DNA of 64,000 nucleotides from Pantoea sp. AS-PWVM4 (GTDB lineage Bacteria; Pseudomonadota; Gammaproteobacteria; Enterobacterales; Enterobacteriaceae): positions 1 to 64,000 of the forward strand of contig NZ_ASZC01000020.1 in assembly GCF_000468095.1 (NCBI RefSeq), in the 5' to 3' direction. A model generated the notes under the pieces. That model worked only from the letters and a program-made list of their open reading frames with translations, was not told the origin of the DNA and ran no database searches. Positions 29,988 through 40,611 of the stretch are shown here, piece after piece. How positions within the stretch are numbered: position 1 is the first letter of the stretch; each line of letters opens with the position of its first letter. Position numbers and translations under genes: made by a program.

Positions 29988-31266
29988 TGACTGGCCCCGT
30001 GATGCTGTTTTTCAGGAAATAGTAAGGGGAGAGCATCCACTGCCACAGTGGGCGCTTTTCAAGAAACACCGTGGCCTGGAGCTGCATACCACTGGCTAAT
30101 GGCAGCGTTTTTCCCTGCCAGCGCAATCCCTGGTGATTCAGCGCCACATTGGCTTTAAACCAGGCTCCGGCGATCTGCCCATCCGCTAACCGTGGCGCGC
30201 TGCCGTAGTTGTTGAGTTCACGCGGTGAAACCGGCGCGGAGGAGATCGACAGCACCTTGCCCGGAAACTGACCATATTTCTCCGCCGGGTACGCGGCATA
30301 GCTGATATTAATCATGTCACCGGGTTTGACGTACGGGACGCTGTCGTTCGGTAGCCAGATCACCAGGCTGGGGGTGCTATCGCCGGTCGGCACCAATTGC
30401 GCCAGGCTATCGCCGTCGCTAACCATCTCACCTGCAGTGACGCTTAATGACGAGATACGTCCGGCTGAGGGGGCGGAAATCAGGCGCTCACTGCCTGCAT
30501 CAGCTTCCGCCAACTGCCGCTCAATATCGGCCTGACGGATGTGGTACTGCGCCTGCTGGGCGTCAAAATCGGCGGCACGGGTCACCTGCTGGCTGAGCAG
30601 CTCTGCAATCTGCATATCCTGTTGTACCCGCTGCGAGTTCAGGCTATGCCAGACACTAAGCTGTTGATAAAAAAGATAGCGTTGATTGTTTTGCTGGTCG
30701 GTGGTGATCAACCCCTTACGCATGAAACGGCTATAGTCGTTCATACTGCTGCGCATCACGTTCAACCCTTCAGTGGCAGAATCCACCATCTGTTGGGTTT
30801 TTTCGCGGGCGCTGCGTAACTGATCAAGTTGCTGCTGAATGCTGGTCAGGGTGGCGCGTCGATTTTGTTCCAACTGATGCTGCATTTCTCCCATCTGCTG
30901 CTGCTGTTTTTTCAGCAGGGCACGGGTGGTGGCGCTGAGGTTGCCGGAAGAGGACACGCGGCTGATATCCAGTGCATACAGCGGCGTACCGGCATTGACC
31001 TGTTGGCCGGGGGAGACTAATAAACGGGAAATCACCCCTTGTTCAGGTGCAAACAGATTGATGGTGTGGGGCCAGGTGATGACTTCGCCACTGACATTGG
31101 CCCGGCGTGTGTAGCTGCCCTGCCACAGAAAAAGCAACAGCGCGGCAAGAAACAGTAAGGTGATGCACAACGTTATCCATACGGGCCAGCCGGTGATAAG
31201 CAGAATCGGTCCGGCGTAACGTGACTGCAAATGTTCACTGACTTCCTTGCGAAACAGCATAAACAC
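29974..31266 (-). CDS. HlyD-family periplasmic adaptor (CvaA/MchE type)
   Basis: Membrane-fusion protein linking the ABC exporter to TolC. The 430-aa protein has a short cytoplasmic N-terminus, one transmembrane helix (about residues 24-48), a lipoyl-like half domain (VSGEVITWPHTINLFAPEQG), and a long Gln/Arg-rich coiled coil (about 110-270). The second lipoyl half (LISAPSAGRISSLSVTAGE) and a beta-barrel tail (ASGMQLQATVFLEKRPLWQW) follow. It is first gene of the cassette; the AT-rich 31267-31440 region upstream probably carries the promoter. No tolC is in the window, as is usual for such systems. Confidence 0.9.
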   Translation of the reverse strand: MFMLFRKEVSEHLQSRYAGPILLITGWPVWITLCITLLFLAALLLFLWQGSYTRRANVSGEVITWPHTINLFAPEQGVISRLLVSPGQQVNAGTPLYALDISRVSSSGNLSATTRALLKKQQQQMGEMQHQLEQNRRATLTSIQQQLDQLRSAREKTQQMVDSATEGLNVMRSSMNDYSRFMRKGLITTDQQNNQRYLFYQQLSVWHSLNSQRVQQDMQIAELLSQQVTRAADFDAQQAQYHIRQADIERQLAEADAGSERLISAPSAGRISSLSVTAGEMVSDGDSLAQLVPTGDSTPSLVIWLPNDSVPYVKPGDMINISYAAYPAEKYGQFPGKVLSISSAPVSPRELNNYGSAPRLADGQIAGAWFKANVALNHQGLRWQGKTLPLASGMQLQATVFLEKRPLWQWMLSPYYFLKNSITGPVSDER

Positions 31267-31444
31267 ACCAGCGCATAAAATGGACTGATGAGAAAGATAG
31301 TCAGCAACCCTGGGCTTATCCAGTATCAGGACTGATATTTTACGTGGGCGGGGTTAAAAAGGGTCTGGTTTAATTTTATGATATATAAAGACAATCAATT
31401 TATGGTGTTTTCAATGGAATGATAAAACCATTAATTTAATTTAA

Positions 31445-31470
31445 GCTGATGCGCATTGCTGCGCACCAGC
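31445..31470 (-). terminator. mfd terminator
   Basis: GCTGATGCGCA and TGCGCACCAGC pair with one G-T type mismatch around a 4-nt loop. On the minus strand it follows the mfd stop and leads into TTAAATTAAATT. Confidence 0.6.
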
Positions 31471-31478
31471 AATAAGCC

Positions 31479-34400
31479 TTACACCCGATTTTTCATCAGG
31501 TCACTGACGAAATTCTGCACCCACTCCATGCGCGTTTTGCGCTCGGCTAAATCGCGGGTGAATTTCAGGCGTGTCGGACCATCCAGCTTCCACTGGCGCG
31601 GGTCTTTTTGCAGCAGACCAATCAACCAGCCAGGATCGACGTGATTCTGCGGTGCGAACTCAAAGAAACCGCCTTTTTCACTGGCCTCGATGCGGCGCAC
31701 ACCCAGCTGACGCGCAACTAAACGCAACGCTGCAATATCCAGCAGATTACGTGCTGCATCAGGCAGGGAGCCAAAGCGGTCAATCATCTCCACCTTCAGC
31801 TCAGCCAGTTCGCCGTCATCGCTGGCGCTGGCGATGCGTTTGTACAATGACAGACGGGTGTTCACATCAGGGATAAAATCATCCGGCAGCAGCGCTGGCA
31901 TACGCAGCTCAATGTCCGTCTGGTTACTGGTGAGGTCTTCCAGCGAGGGTTCACGTCCGGCCTTCAGTGCATCGACCGCGCTTTCCAGCAGCTCCATATA
32001 CAAGGTAAACCCGATGGTTTCCATCTGGCCGCTCTGATCTTCACCCAGCAATTCACCGGCCCCGCGAATCTCCAGATCGTGGGTCGCCAGCGCAAAACCG
32101 GCACCCAAATCCTCCAGTGAGGCGATGGCTTCCAGTCGCTTTTGTGCGTCGGTGGTCATGGCTTTCGGATGTGGGGTCAGCAACCAGGCATACGCCTGGT
32201 GGTGCGAACGGCCGACACGACCACGCAACTGATGCAGCTGCGCCAGGCCAAAATGGTCGGCACGTTCGATGATGATGGTATTGGCGCTTGGCACGTCGAT
32301 ACCGGTTTCGATGATGGTGGTACACACCAGCACGTTGAAGCGCTGGTGGTGGAAATCGTTCATTACCCGTTCCAGATCGCGCTCACGCATCTGGCCGTGA
32401 CCAATGGCGATGCGGGCTTCCGGCACCAGTTCCGCCAGCCGTTGAGCCGCCTTTTCGATGTTTTCCACATCGTTGTACAGATAGTAAACCTGGCCGCCGC
32501 GCAGCACTTCACGCAGAATCGCTTCACGCACCACCAGGCTATCGTACTCGCGCACAAAGGTTTTCACCGCCAGACGGCGTGCCGGTGGCGTAGCGATAAT
32601 CGACAGATCGCGCATGCCGCTCATCGCCATATTCAGGGTACGCGGGATCGGGGTCGCGGTCAGCGTCAGAATATCGACATCGGCGCGCATCGCCTTGATG
32701 CGCTCCTTGTGACGCACACCAAAGCGGTGTTCTTCATCGACAATTAACAGCCCGAGATCGTGCCACTTCAGGTCACTCATCAGTAGCTTGTGCGTGCCGA
32801 TCAGGATATCAACTTTGCCCTCTGCCGCCTGCTCCAGCACCTGGTTTTGCTCTTTGGCACTGCGGAAGCGTGACAGCATCTCAATGCGGATGGGCCAGTT
32901 GGCAAAACGATCGCGGAAATTATCGTAGTGCTGCTGAGCCAGCAGGGTGGTGGGCACCAGTACCGCCACCTGTTTGCTGTTCTCCACCGCCAGGAAGGCG
33001 GCGCGCATCGCAACCTCGGTTTTACCGAAGCCCACGTCACCGCACACCAGACGATCCATGGCCAGCGGCTGACACATATCGCTCAGTACGGCGTTGATCG
33101 CCTGGGCCTGATCCGGCGTGGTTTCAAACGGGAAGCCTTCACAGAACAATTGGTATTGATCGCGGTCGTGCTTAAAGGCAAAACCGGCTTTGGCGGCACG
33201 CTGGGCATAGATATCCAGCAGTTCTGCTGCCACGTCGCGCACTTTTTCTGCCGCTTTCTGACGGGCGCGGGACCAGGCATCGCTTCCCAGCTTGTGCAGC
33301 GGCGCGTTTTCGTCAGCGCCCCCGGCGTAACGGCTGATCAGATGCAACGACGAGACCGGCACATACAGTTTGGCGTCGCCAGCGTAGGAGAGCATCAGAT
33401 ATTCGGCTTCAATCCCCCCGGCTTCCAATCGGGTCAGGCCAATATAACGTCCCACGCCGTGTTCCAGATGCACCACCGGCTGACCGGGATGCAACTCGGC
33501 GAGGTTGCGGATCAGCACATCCGGATTAATGGTGCGGCGGTTGTCCTGACGACGGCGGCTGACACGCTCGCCCAGCAGGTCGCTTTCGCAGATAAACGCC
33601 AGCTGGCGTGCGTTATCGATAAAACCGCGTTCGCTGGCACCAATCATCAGGCTGTGCGGTTGTGCGCTGGCATCCGCCAGGCGGCTGATGGGCTGTGGAC
33701 GCAATTTGATGCGCGCCAGCAGTTCCTGCAAGCTTTCGCGGCGGCCTTCGCTCTCGACTGAGAACACCACCGGACCGTTGAACTGTTCCAGGAACTGACG
33801 CAGCAGATCGAGTGGCGCTTTGGCCTGAGCCTGCACCGTCAGTTCCGGCAGCGGTTGATAGCCGAGGTTGCTATTGGCGGCCTTGTCAGCCAGCGTTTCG
33901 CTGCTTAACTGGACGCGTGGCCAGGCTTTCAGCTCACTGAATAACGCATCCGGACGCAGCCACAACGCCACCGGCTCCAGCAGTGGGCGCATCGGGTCGA
34001 TACGGCGGTTTTCAAAGCGCGCATTGACGTCTTGCCAGAAGCGCTGCGCGCTGCTTTCCAGGTCGCCGCTGTTAACAATCAAAGTGTTGGCAGGTAGGTA
34101 GCTGAATAACGTCGGCAGCGCCTGCTCGAAAAACAGCGGCTGCCAGTATTCAATCCCGGCGGGCAGGGTGCCTTTGCTCACCTGCTGATAAACGTGTTCC
34201 GCTTCGCGGCGCACATCAAAGGTTTCGCGCCAGCGGGTGCGAAACTGTTCAATGGCGGCTTTATCGGTCGGGAATTCATGGGCAGGCAGCAGATTGATGG
34301 CATCGACCGCTTCCAGCGTGCGTTGGCTGTCGACATCAAACAGGCGCAGGCTATCGATTTCATCATCAAAGAAGTCAATGCGGTACGGCTGATCGCTGCC

Positions 34401-34922
34401 CATCGGGAACAGGTCGAGCAGCGCGCCACGCGTGGCATATTCCCCGTGCTCCATCACCTGGTCGACATGGCGATAACCGGCTTGTTCCAGTTGGTCGCGC
34501 AGGGCATCGCGCGAAAGCTGTTGCCCTTTACGCATCACCAGCGCATGGCCGTGTAAAAAGCTGTGCGGGCAAACGCGCTGCATCAGCGTGTTCACCGGCA
34601 TGATCAGCATGCCCTGCGTCAGGGTCGGCAATTGATACAAGGTGGACAAACGGGAGGATATAATGTCCTGATGCGGGGAGAAGCTGTCGTAGGGCAGCGT
34701 TTCCCAGTCGGCGAGGTTACTGACCGGCAGATCGGTGAACTGGCGAATCTCTTCCTGTAGTCGCAGGGCAGATTGCATATCCGGGGTAATCATCAGCACC
34801 GGACCCTGATGATGTTCGGTGATGCTGGCACACTCAACCGCCTGGGCGGCTCCCACCAGTTGACCGAGTTGACGGTGGTCACCGGCTTTGACTGGCAGGG
34901 TATAACGACTCTGTTCGGACAT
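31479..34922 (-). CDS. mfd: Transcription-repair coupling factor Mfd
   Basis: DNA translocase that displaces stalled RNA polymerase and recruits UvrA. From ATG 34922 (MSEQSRYTLPVKAGD, matching E. coli MPEQYRYTLPVKAG) it is 1147 aa. In order: the UvrB-homology region, the RNAP-interaction domain with RTINPDVLIRNLAELHPGQPVVH, superfamily 2 helicase with Walker A GDVGFGKTE, LLIVDEEHRFG, TATPIPRTLNMA, QLRGRVGRSHHQAYA, and the C-terminal domain. The open frame extends to 34988 without homology. Confidence 0.97.
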   Translation of the reverse strand: MSEQSRYTLPVKAGDHRQLGQLVGAAQAVECASITEHHQGPVLMITPDMQSALRLQEEIRQFTDLPVSNLADWETLPYDSFSPHQDIISSRLSTLYQLPTLTQGMLIMPVNTLMQRVCPHSFLHGHALVMRKGQQLSRDALRDQLEQAGYRHVDQVMEHGEYATRGALLDLFPMGSDQPYRIDFFDDEIDSLRLFDVDSQRTLEAVDAINLLPAHEFPTDKAAIEQFRTRWRETFDVRREAEHVYQQVSKGTLPAGIEYWQPLFFEQALPTLFSYLPANTLIVNSGDLESSAQRFWQDVNARFENRRIDPMRPLLEPVALWLRPDALFSELKAWPRVQLSSETLADKAANSNLGYQPLPELTVQAQAKAPLDLLRQFLEQFNGPVVFSVESEGRRESLQELLARIKLRPQPISRLADASAQPHSLMIGASERGFIDNARQLAFICESDLLGERVSRRRQDNRRTINPDVLIRNLAELHPGQPVVHLEHGVGRYIGLTRLEAGGIEAEYLMLSYAGDAKLYVPVSSLHLISRYAGGADENAPLHKLGSDAWSRARQKAAEKVRDVAAELLDIYAQRAAKAGFAFKHDRDQYQLFCEGFPFETTPDQAQAINAVLSDMCQPLAMDRLVCGDVGFGKTEVAMRAAFLAVENSKQVAVLVPTTLLAQQHYDNFRDRFANWPIRIEMLSRFRSAKEQNQVLEQAAEGKVDILIGTHKLLMSDLKWHDLGLLIVDEEHRFGVRHKERIKAMRADVDILTLTATPIPRTLNMAMSGMRDLSIIATPPARRLAVKTFVREYDSLVVREAILREVLRGGQVYYLYNDVENIEKAAQRLAELVPEARIAIGHGQMRERDLERVMNDFHHQRFNVLVCTTIIETGIDVPSANTIIIERADHFGLAQLHQLRGRVGRSHHQAYAWLLTPHPKAMTTDAQKRLEAIASLEDLGAGFALATHDLEIRGAGELLGEDQSGQMETIGFTLYMELLESAVDALKAGREPSLEDLTSNQTDIELRMPALLPDDFIPDVNTRLSLYKRIASASDDGELAELKVEMIDRFGSLPDAARNLLDIAALRLVARQLGVRRIEASEKGGFFEFAPQNHVDPGWLIGLLQKDPRQWKLDGPTRLKFTRDLAERKTRMEWVQNFVSDLMKNRV

Positions 34923-35016
34923 GGGGTCTCGACATTCTCTCCTTTTATTCCAGGGCGTCATCATTCCACAATCCGCCCTGAGGATCACCTGTCGCGGTGC
35001 TTTTTTCCCGGTTCCG

Positions 35017-35226
35017 TTACTTAATTGATTGCTGCGTATAATGCATACGCGGTCGATCGACGTTGGCCCAGGAGAGTTCCTGTTCCAGATGATAACTGTG
35101 GTTACCGTCGTCCCACTTCACGTAATAACCGGTTGGCGCATCACCCTGCTCGAACACGTTGACGATCACGCCTTTAATTTCACCCGATTTGTGTTTAACG
35201 ATACTGCCTTTGGGAAACTTGAGCAT
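35017..35226 (-). CDS. Small protein of unknown function, SH3-like beta fold predicted
   Basis: I do not recognise this family. The 69-aa product (MLKFPKGSIVKHKSGEIKGV ... YYVKWDDGNHSYHLEQEL) alternates charged and aliphatic residues with Gly/Asp turns and a VKWDDG motif. This resembles small SH3/Tudor-like barrels that bind partners or RNA. The start at 35226 has GGGGG 8 nt upstream; a longer form to 35253 lacks a ribosome-binding site. It sits alone between mfd and lolC, a spot that differs between enterobacteria. Confidence 0.75.
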   Translation of the reverse strand: MLKFPKGSIVKHKSGEIKGVIVNVFEQGDAPTGYYVKWDDGNHSYHLEQELSWANVDRPRMHYTQQSIK

Positions 35227-35456
35227 ATGTTGTACCCCCACACTCAACATCACTACTTAGTGTAGTTTACCGCAGCGGCTGACCAATAAACGTACAATTA
35301 ACGTCATTATTTTGTCGCTTTTTTGTGCATGAGGTCGCTATGCGACGCATTTTGACGCAACTTTGCCGCAGACTCAGAGGGTTAGAGGTTTCATAAAGCA
35401 GGCGGCTCCTTTATCATCCCACTACTTATTTTCAGGCTACTGCCAAGACGGATCTC

Positions 35457-36656
35457 ATGTATCAACCAGTCGCGTTATTCATCGGCCTGCGCTACATGCG
35501 TGGCCGCGCTTCAGACCGCTTCGGTCGCTTCGTCTCCTGGCTCTCCACTATCGGCATCACGCTGGGAGTGCTGGCGCTGGTGACAGTGCTGTCGGTGATG
35601 AACGGCTTCGAGCGCGAGCTGGAGGGCAATATCCTCGGTCTGATGCCGCAGGCGCTGGTGACCAGCGATAAAGGCAGCATCAATCCGCAGCAACTCACGG
35701 CGCAAAGCCTTAATTTGCAGGGCGTCAGCCGTGTCGCGCCATTGACCACGGCCGATGTGGTGCTGCAAAGCGCCCATAATGTTTCAGTCGGGGTGATGCT
35801 TGGCATCAACCCGGACGAAAAAGACCCCTTAACCCCTTATCTGGTCAATACTCCGCAGAGCGTGCTGCAAGCCGGACAATACAACGTGATTCTCGGTGAG
35901 CAACTGGCCGGGCAGTTGGGCGTCAAACGTGGCGACCAGCTGCGTCTGATGGTGCCGTCAGTCAGCCAGTTTACGCCGGTGGGTCGCGTGCCGAGCCAGC
36001 GTATCTTTACCGTGGCGGGTACCTACGCCGCCAACAGCGAAGTGGACGGCTACCAGATCCTGGTGAATCAGCAGGATGCCTCACGCGTGATGCGCTATCC
36101 GCTCGGCAACATTACCGGCTGGCGTCTGTGGCTGGACAAACCGCTCGACGTCGATACCCTCAGCCAGCAAAAACTGGCCGATGGCCTGGTGTGGAAAGAC
36201 TGGCGCGAGCGCAAAGGCGATCTGTTCCAGGCGGTACGCATGGAGAAAAATATGATGGGGCTGCTGCTCAGTCTGATCATTGCTGTCGCCGCGTTTAACA
36301 TCATTACCTCGCTGGGCCTGCTGATTATGGAAAAGCAGGCCGAAGTGGCGATTCTGCAAACCCAGGGCTTAACCCGTCGACAGATTGTGGCGGTGTTTAT
36401 GGTGCAGGGCGCCAGCGCCGGTATTATCGGCGCGCTGCTCGGCACGCTGCTGGGGGTGTTACTCGCCAGCCAGCTCAACCATTTGCTGCCGGTGATTGGC
36501 CTGTTCCTCGATGGTGCCGCGTTGCCGGTAGACATCAATGTCTGGCAGGTGGTCACCATTGCGCTGGTGTCGATGGCCGTGGCGCTGCTTTCTACTTTTT
36601 ATCCGTCATGGCGCGCTGCCGCCGTTCAACCCGCTGAGGCTTTACGTTATGAGTAA
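35457..36656 (+). CDS. lolC: Lipoprotein-releasing complex permease LolC
   Basis: With LolD and LolE extracts outer-membrane lipoproteins from the inner membrane and hands them to LolA. The 399-aa protein (same length as E. coli) has one N-terminal helix (about 24-46), a large periplasmic domain and three C-terminal helices. Conserved parts are [33 protein letters not shown] and the FtsX-type segment ending PAEALRYE. It overlaps lolD by 8 bp. Confidence 0.96.
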   Translation: MYQPVALFIGLRYMRGRASDRFGRFVSWLSTIGITLGVLALVTVLSVMNGFERELEGNILGLMPQALVTSDKGSINPQQLTAQSLNLQGVSRVAPLTTADVVLQSAHNVSVGVMLGINPDEKDPLTPYLVNTPQSVLQAGQYNVILGEQLAGQLGVKRGDQLRLMVPSVSQFTPVGRVPSQRIFTVAGTYAANSEVDGYQILVNQQDASRVMRYPLGNITGWRLWLDKPLDVDTLSQQKLADGLVWKDWRERKGDLFQAVRMEKNMMGLLLSLIIAVAAFNIITSLGLLIMEKQAEVAILQTQGLTRRQIVAVFMVQGASAGIIGALLGTLLGVLLASQLNHLLPVIGLFLDGAALPVDINVWQVVTIALVSMAVALLSTFYPSWRAAAVQPAEALRYE

Positions 36657-37350
36657 CACCCCTTTGTTGCAGTGTCGTGACCTGTGCAAACGCTATCAGG
36701 AAGGCAGCGTGCAGACCGATGTGCTGCGCAACGTGGCTTTCAGCCTGCAACCCGGTGAACTGACGGCGATTGTCGGCAGCTCCGGTTCCGGTAAGAGTAC
36801 TTTGCTGCATCTGCTGGGCGGGTTGGATGCGCCAACCTCTGGCGATGTAATCTTTGATGGTAAATCGCTGAATGCGATGTCCTCTTCGGCCAAAGCGGAG
36901 CTGCGCAACCGCGAGTTGGGCTTTATTTATCAGTTCCACCACCTGCTGCCGGATTTCACCGCGCTGGAAAACGTGGCGATGCCGCTGCTGATTGGCAAAG
37001 CTGCCAAAGGTGAAGCGGAAGCGCGCGCCCGTGAGATGCTGGCGGCCGTTGGGCTGGAGAAACGCGCTGCGCACCGTCCTTCCGAGTTATCCGGTGGTGA
37101 GCGGCAGCGTGTGGCGATTGCCCGTGCGCTGGTGAATCGCCCGCGTCTGGTGATGGCGGATGAGCCAACCGGCAACCTCGATGCCCGGAATGCTGATGCG
37201 ATCTTTGAGTTGCTGGGTGAACTCAATACCCGCCAGGGCACCGCATTTCTGGTGGTGACACACGATTTACAGCTGGCGAAACGTCTCAGCCGTCAGATGG
37301 AGATGCGCGACGGTCAGTTGAGCGAACATTTAACGCTGGGAGCGCAGTAA
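36649..37350 (+). CDS. lolD: Lipoprotein-releasing complex ATPase LolD
   Basis: ATPase of LolCDE. From ATG 36649, inside the end of lolC, the 233-aa protein matches E. coli LolD in length. It shows Walker [10 protein letters not shown], the LolD motif [19 protein letters not shown], signature LSGGERQR, Walker [13 protein letters not shown] and VVTHDLQLA. The frame is open further upstream within lolC but that part is not homologous. Its stop shares one base with the lolE ATG. Confidence 0.97.
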   Translation: MSNTPLLQCRDLCKRYQEGSVQTDVLRNVAFSLQPGELTAIVGSSGSGKSTLLHLLGGLDAPTSGDVIFDGKSLNAMSSSAKAELRNRELGFIYQFHHLLPDFTALENVAMPLLIGKAAKGEAEARAREMLAAVGLEKRAAHRPSELSGGERQRVAIARALVNRPRLVMADEPTGNLDARNADAIFELLGELNTRQGTAFLVVTHDLQLAKRLSRQMEMRDGQLSEHLTLGAQ

Positions 37351-38594
37351 TGACGCCTTCGTTATCCCTGCTGCTGGGGCTGCGCTTCAGCCGTGGCCGT
37401 CGGCGTGGCGGCATGGTGTCGCTGATTTCGATTATCTCCACCGTCGGTATCGCGCTGGGCGTGGCGGTGTTGATCATCGGCCTGAGTGCGATGAACGGCT
37501 TCGAACGGGAATTGAATAACCGCATTCTGGCGGTGGTGCCGCACGGTGAAATCGAGCCGGTAAACCAGCCGTTTCGCAACTGGCAGCCGATGATTGCGCC
37601 GATCGAGCAGGTGCCGGGTATTGCCGCCGCTGCCCCTTACGTCAACTTTACCGGCTTGATTGAGAGCGGCGCGAAGTTACAGGCGCTCCAGGTCAAAGGG
37701 GTGGATCCGCAACAGGAACCACGCCTCAGTGCGCTGCCGCGTTTTGTTGCCGGTGATGCCTGGTCACAATTTGCGGCCGGAAAACAGCAAATCATTTTGG
37801 GCGGTGGTATCGCTAAGTCGCTAAACGTGAAGCAGGGTGACTGGATCACCATCATGATCCCCAACAATGATGGCGAAAATAAGCTGCTTCAGCCGAAACG
37901 TATCCGTTTGCAGGTGAGCGGTATTCTGCAACTTAGCGGCATGTTGGATCACAGCCTGGCGCTGGTGCCGCTGGCTGATGCACAAACGTATCTGGATATG
38001 GGTGACAGCGTCAGCGGTATCGCGCTGAAGATGAGCGACCCCTTCAAGGCGCAGAAACTGGTGCGTGACGCCGGTGAAGTGACCCATTCGTACGTCTATA
38101 TCCGTAGCTGGATTGGGACTTACGGTTATATGTACCGTGATATTCAGATGATCCGCGCCATTATGTATCTGGCGATGGTGCTGGTGATTGGCGTCGCCTG
38201 CTTCAATATCGTCTCGACGCTGGTGATGGCGGTGAAGGATAAGAGTAGCGATATCGCGGTGCTGCGCACGCTCGGGGCGAAGGATGGCCTGATTCGCGCC
38301 ATCTTTATCTGGTACGGGCTGCTCGCTGGGTTGCTGGGCAGCGTCAGTGGCGTGGTGGTTGGCGTGCTGGTGGCACTGAATCTGACACCGATTATGCGCG
38401 GCCTGGAACATGTTACAGGCCATCAATTGCTGGCCGGAGATATCTACTTTATCGACTTCCTGCCGTCAGAGCTGCACTGGCTGGATGTGATTTCCGTCCT
38501 GGCCACGGCTATAATTCTGAGCCTGCTCGCCAGTTGGTATCCGGCCCGTCGCGCCAGCCGCATCGACCCGGCCCGCGTGTTGAGCGGGCAGTAA
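37350..38594 (+). CDS. lolE: Lipoprotein-releasing complex permease LolE
   Basis: Second membrane subunit of LolCDE, contacting lipoproteins. The 414-aa protein has [20 protein letters not shown], a helix near 25-48, a periplasmic domain and three C-terminal helices, ending [14 protein letters not shown]. It is translationally coupled to lolD. In E. coli nagK follows; here cobB follows directly after 52 bp. Confidence 0.96.
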   Translation: MTPSLSLLLGLRFSRGRRRGGMVSLISIISTVGIALGVAVLIIGLSAMNGFERELNNRILAVVPHGEIEPVNQPFRNWQPMIAPIEQVPGIAAAAPYVNFTGLIESGAKLQALQVKGVDPQQEPRLSALPRFVAGDAWSQFAAGKQQIILGGGIAKSLNVKQGDWITIMIPNNDGENKLLQPKRIRLQVSGILQLSGMLDHSLALVPLADAQTYLDMGDSVSGIALKMSDPFKAQKLVRDAGEVTHSYVYIRSWIGTYGYMYRDIQMIRAIMYLAMVLVIGVACFNIVSTLVMAVKDKSSDIAVLRTLGAKDGLIRAIFIWYGLLAGLLGSVSGVVVGVLVALNLTPIMRGLEHVTGHQLLAGDIYFIDFLPSELHWLDVISVLATAIILSLLASWYPARRASRIDPARVLSGQ

Positions 38595-38646
38595 CCGCAA
38601 ACAGGCGCAGCGGCGGTATCGCGGCTGCGCAGATTAAGGAGCCTTT

Positions 38647-39480
38647 ATGCGCACACCCCGTCGTCGCTTACGACTCGCCCGCTATAAAAAAACGCGTCGT
38701 AAAGTGCATCAGCGCTTTCGCCAGCGTATTTTTGAACGCGATCGTAAAGCCGAGCTGGCCGCGCATCCCTTACCGCGTGTGGTGGTGTTAACCGGGGCGG
38801 GAATATCAGCGGAATCGGGCATTCGCACCTTCCGCGCGGCGGATGGCCTGTGGGAAGAACATCAGGTAGAAGATGTTGCCACCCCGGAAGGATTTCACCG
38901 CGATCCGGCGCTGGTACAGGCGTTTTACAATGCGCGTCGGCGTCAACTGCAACAACCTGACATCCAACCCAATGCGGCGCATCTGGCCCTGGCGGAGCTG
39001 GAGCAGGTGTTGGGCGATAACTTCCTGCTGGTGACGCAAAATATCGATGATTTGCACGAACGCGCCGGTAGCCAACGCGTGCTGCATATGCACGGTGAAT
39101 TGCTGAAAGTGCGCTGTGTCAGCAGCGGCCAGGTGATTGACTGGACCGACGATCTCACCCCGGATGACCGCTGCACCTGCTGTCAGTTCCCTTCCGCATT
39201 GCGTCCGCATGTGGTGTGGTTTGGCGAAATGCCGCTGGGGATGGAAGAGATTTATCAGGCACTCGATAGCGCCAACCTCTTTATCGCGATTGGCACCTCT
39301 GGTCATGTCTATCCGGCGGCCGGTTTTGTCCATGAGGCGAAAATACAGGGCGCGCATACAGTGGAACTGAATCTGGAACCCAGCCATATCGGTAACGAAT
39401 TTGCTGAAGGTCAGTACGGCCTGGCGAGCGTTGTGGTGCCGGAGTTTGTGCACACCTTTCTGCGTGGGTTGTATAAATAG
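38647..39480 (+). CDS. cobB: NAD-dependent protein deacylase CobB
   Basis: Sirtuin that removes acetyl and succinyl groups from lysines, for example on acetyl-CoA synthetase. The 277-aa protein is the long isoform with an Arg/Lys-rich N-terminal extension (residues 4-35). It has [14 protein letters not shown] (50-63), Tyr94 and Arg97 of the desuccinylase pocket (FYNARRR), [12 protein letters not shown], catalytic His149 in HMHGELL and zinc cysteines around CVSSG and CTCC. AAGGAG precedes the ATG. Confidence 0.95.
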   Translation: MRTPRRRLRLARYKKTRRKVHQRFRQRIFERDRKAELAAHPLPRVVVLTGAGISAESGIRTFRAADGLWEEHQVEDVATPEGFHRDPALVQAFYNARRRQLQQPDIQPNAAHLALAELEQVLGDNFLLVTQNIDDLHERAGSQRVLHMHGELLKVRCVSSGQVIDWTDDLTPDDRCTCCQFPSALRPHVVWFGEMPLGMEEIYQALDSANLFIAIGTSGHVYPAAGFVHEAKIQGAHTVELNLEPSHIGNEFAEGQYGLASVVVPEFVHTFLRGLYK

Positions 39481-39558
39481 ACAAAAATCCGCGCGATAAA
39501 TCGCGCCGCTACAATACATGCAGGTCTCGTAGCGGCGCGATTTATCGCGCATTTTTGT
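39481..39558. repeat. REP-like pair, divergent arms, likely shared terminator
   Basis: The arm GCGCGATAAATCGCGCCGCT (39491-39510) and its exact inverse (39531-39550) are arranged opposite to the pair at 85-152. They are flanked by ACAAAAAT and ATTTTTGT. The element fills the whole gap between the convergent genes cobB and potD, so it can fold as a bidirectional terminator. Confidence 0.8.
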
Positions 39559-40601
39559 TAACGTCCCGCTTTGAGCTTCTGGAACAATGTCTCGTACTGC
39601 ACGCTGGCATCGCCGACATCATTCTGCCACTCGCCGTGATTAATCACGTCTGCGGAGGGATACAGCGACGGGTCTTCCGCTACCGCTTTCGGCAACAATT
39701 TCTTCGCCGCCAGATTTGGCGTCGGATAACCAATGGTTTCCGCCACTTTTGCGGCGACTTCCGGGCGTAGCAGGAAGTTTATCAACTTCAGCGCGCCGGC
39801 CTTGTTTTTGGCATTGGCCGGGATCGCCAGGTTATCCATCCAGAAAATACCGCCTTCTTTCGGCCAGATGACCTGCAACGGTGTGCCGGCCTGACGCGCA
39901 ACATAGGCGGAACCATTCCAGATCATGCCGAGATTCACTTCCCCTTCCATATAAGGGTTGCCTGGGTTATCGGAGTTGAAGGCCAGCACGTTCGGCATCA
40001 GCTTTTTCAACTCTTCATAAGCCGCGTCGATCTCCTTCGGGTCACGGGTGTTGCCCGAGTATCCCAACTTAAGCAGCGCCATCTGGAACACTTCGCGTGC
40101 ATCATCGGTCAGTAGCAGGCTTTGTTTATATTCCGGCTTCCACAAGTCGGCCCAGCCGCTGACGCTTTTCGGGTCAATGGCGTCGGTATTGATGCCAATC
40201 GCGGTTGCACCCCAGATATAGGGGATCGAGTAATCGTTATTGGGATCGAACGGTTTGTTGAGCAGATTCGGATCGAGGTTGTGAAAGTTGCTCAACTGAG
40301 ACTTATCAATTTTCTGCAACATCCCTTCATTGCGCATTTTGGCGATAAAGTAAGTGGAGGGCACCACCAGGTCATACGCGCCATCTTTCCAGGTTTTCAG
40401 CTTGGCATACATGCTCTCGTTAGACTCGTAGGTGGAGTAAATCACCTTGATGCCGGTTTCTTTGGTGAACTGCTCCAGCAGCCCCGGCGGCACATATTCG
40501 GTCCAGTTGTAGAAATAGAGCGTGTTGCTGTCGTCAGCCTGTGCGCTCTGCATGCCCAGTGCCAGCGCCCCAGCCGCCAGCCAGTGAGACCATTTATTCA
40601 T
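39558..40601 (-). CDS. potD: Spermidine/putrescine-binding periplasmic protein PotD
   Basis: Substrate-binding protein of the PotABCD polyamine importer. The 347-aa precursor has a signal peptide with cleavage predicted after MQSAQA. The mature protein starts DDSNTLYFYNWTEYVPPGLL, and it carries polyamine-binding acidic and Trp residues (for example the IPYIWGATAIGIN block and FWMDNLAIP). It is the last gene of the potABCD operon, 10 bp after potC. Confidence 0.96.
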   Translation of the reverse strand: MNKWSHWLAAGALALGMQSAQADDSNTLYFYNWTEYVPPGLLEQFTKETGIKVIYSTYESNESMYAKLKTWKDGAYDLVVPSTYFIAKMRNEGMLQKIDKSQLSNFHNLDPNLLNKPFDPNNDYSIPYIWGATAIGINTDAIDPKSVSGWADLWKPEYKQSLLLTDDAREVFQMALLKLGYSGNTRDPKEIDAAYEELKKLMPNVLAFNSDNPGNPYMEGEVNLGMIWNGSAYVARQAGTPLQVIWPKEGGIFWMDNLAIPANAKNKAGALKLINFLLRPEVAAKVAETIGYPTPNLAAKKLLPKAVAEDPSLYPSADVINHGEWQNDVGDASVQYETLFQKLKAGR

Positions 40602-40611
40602 GGGTTGTCCT

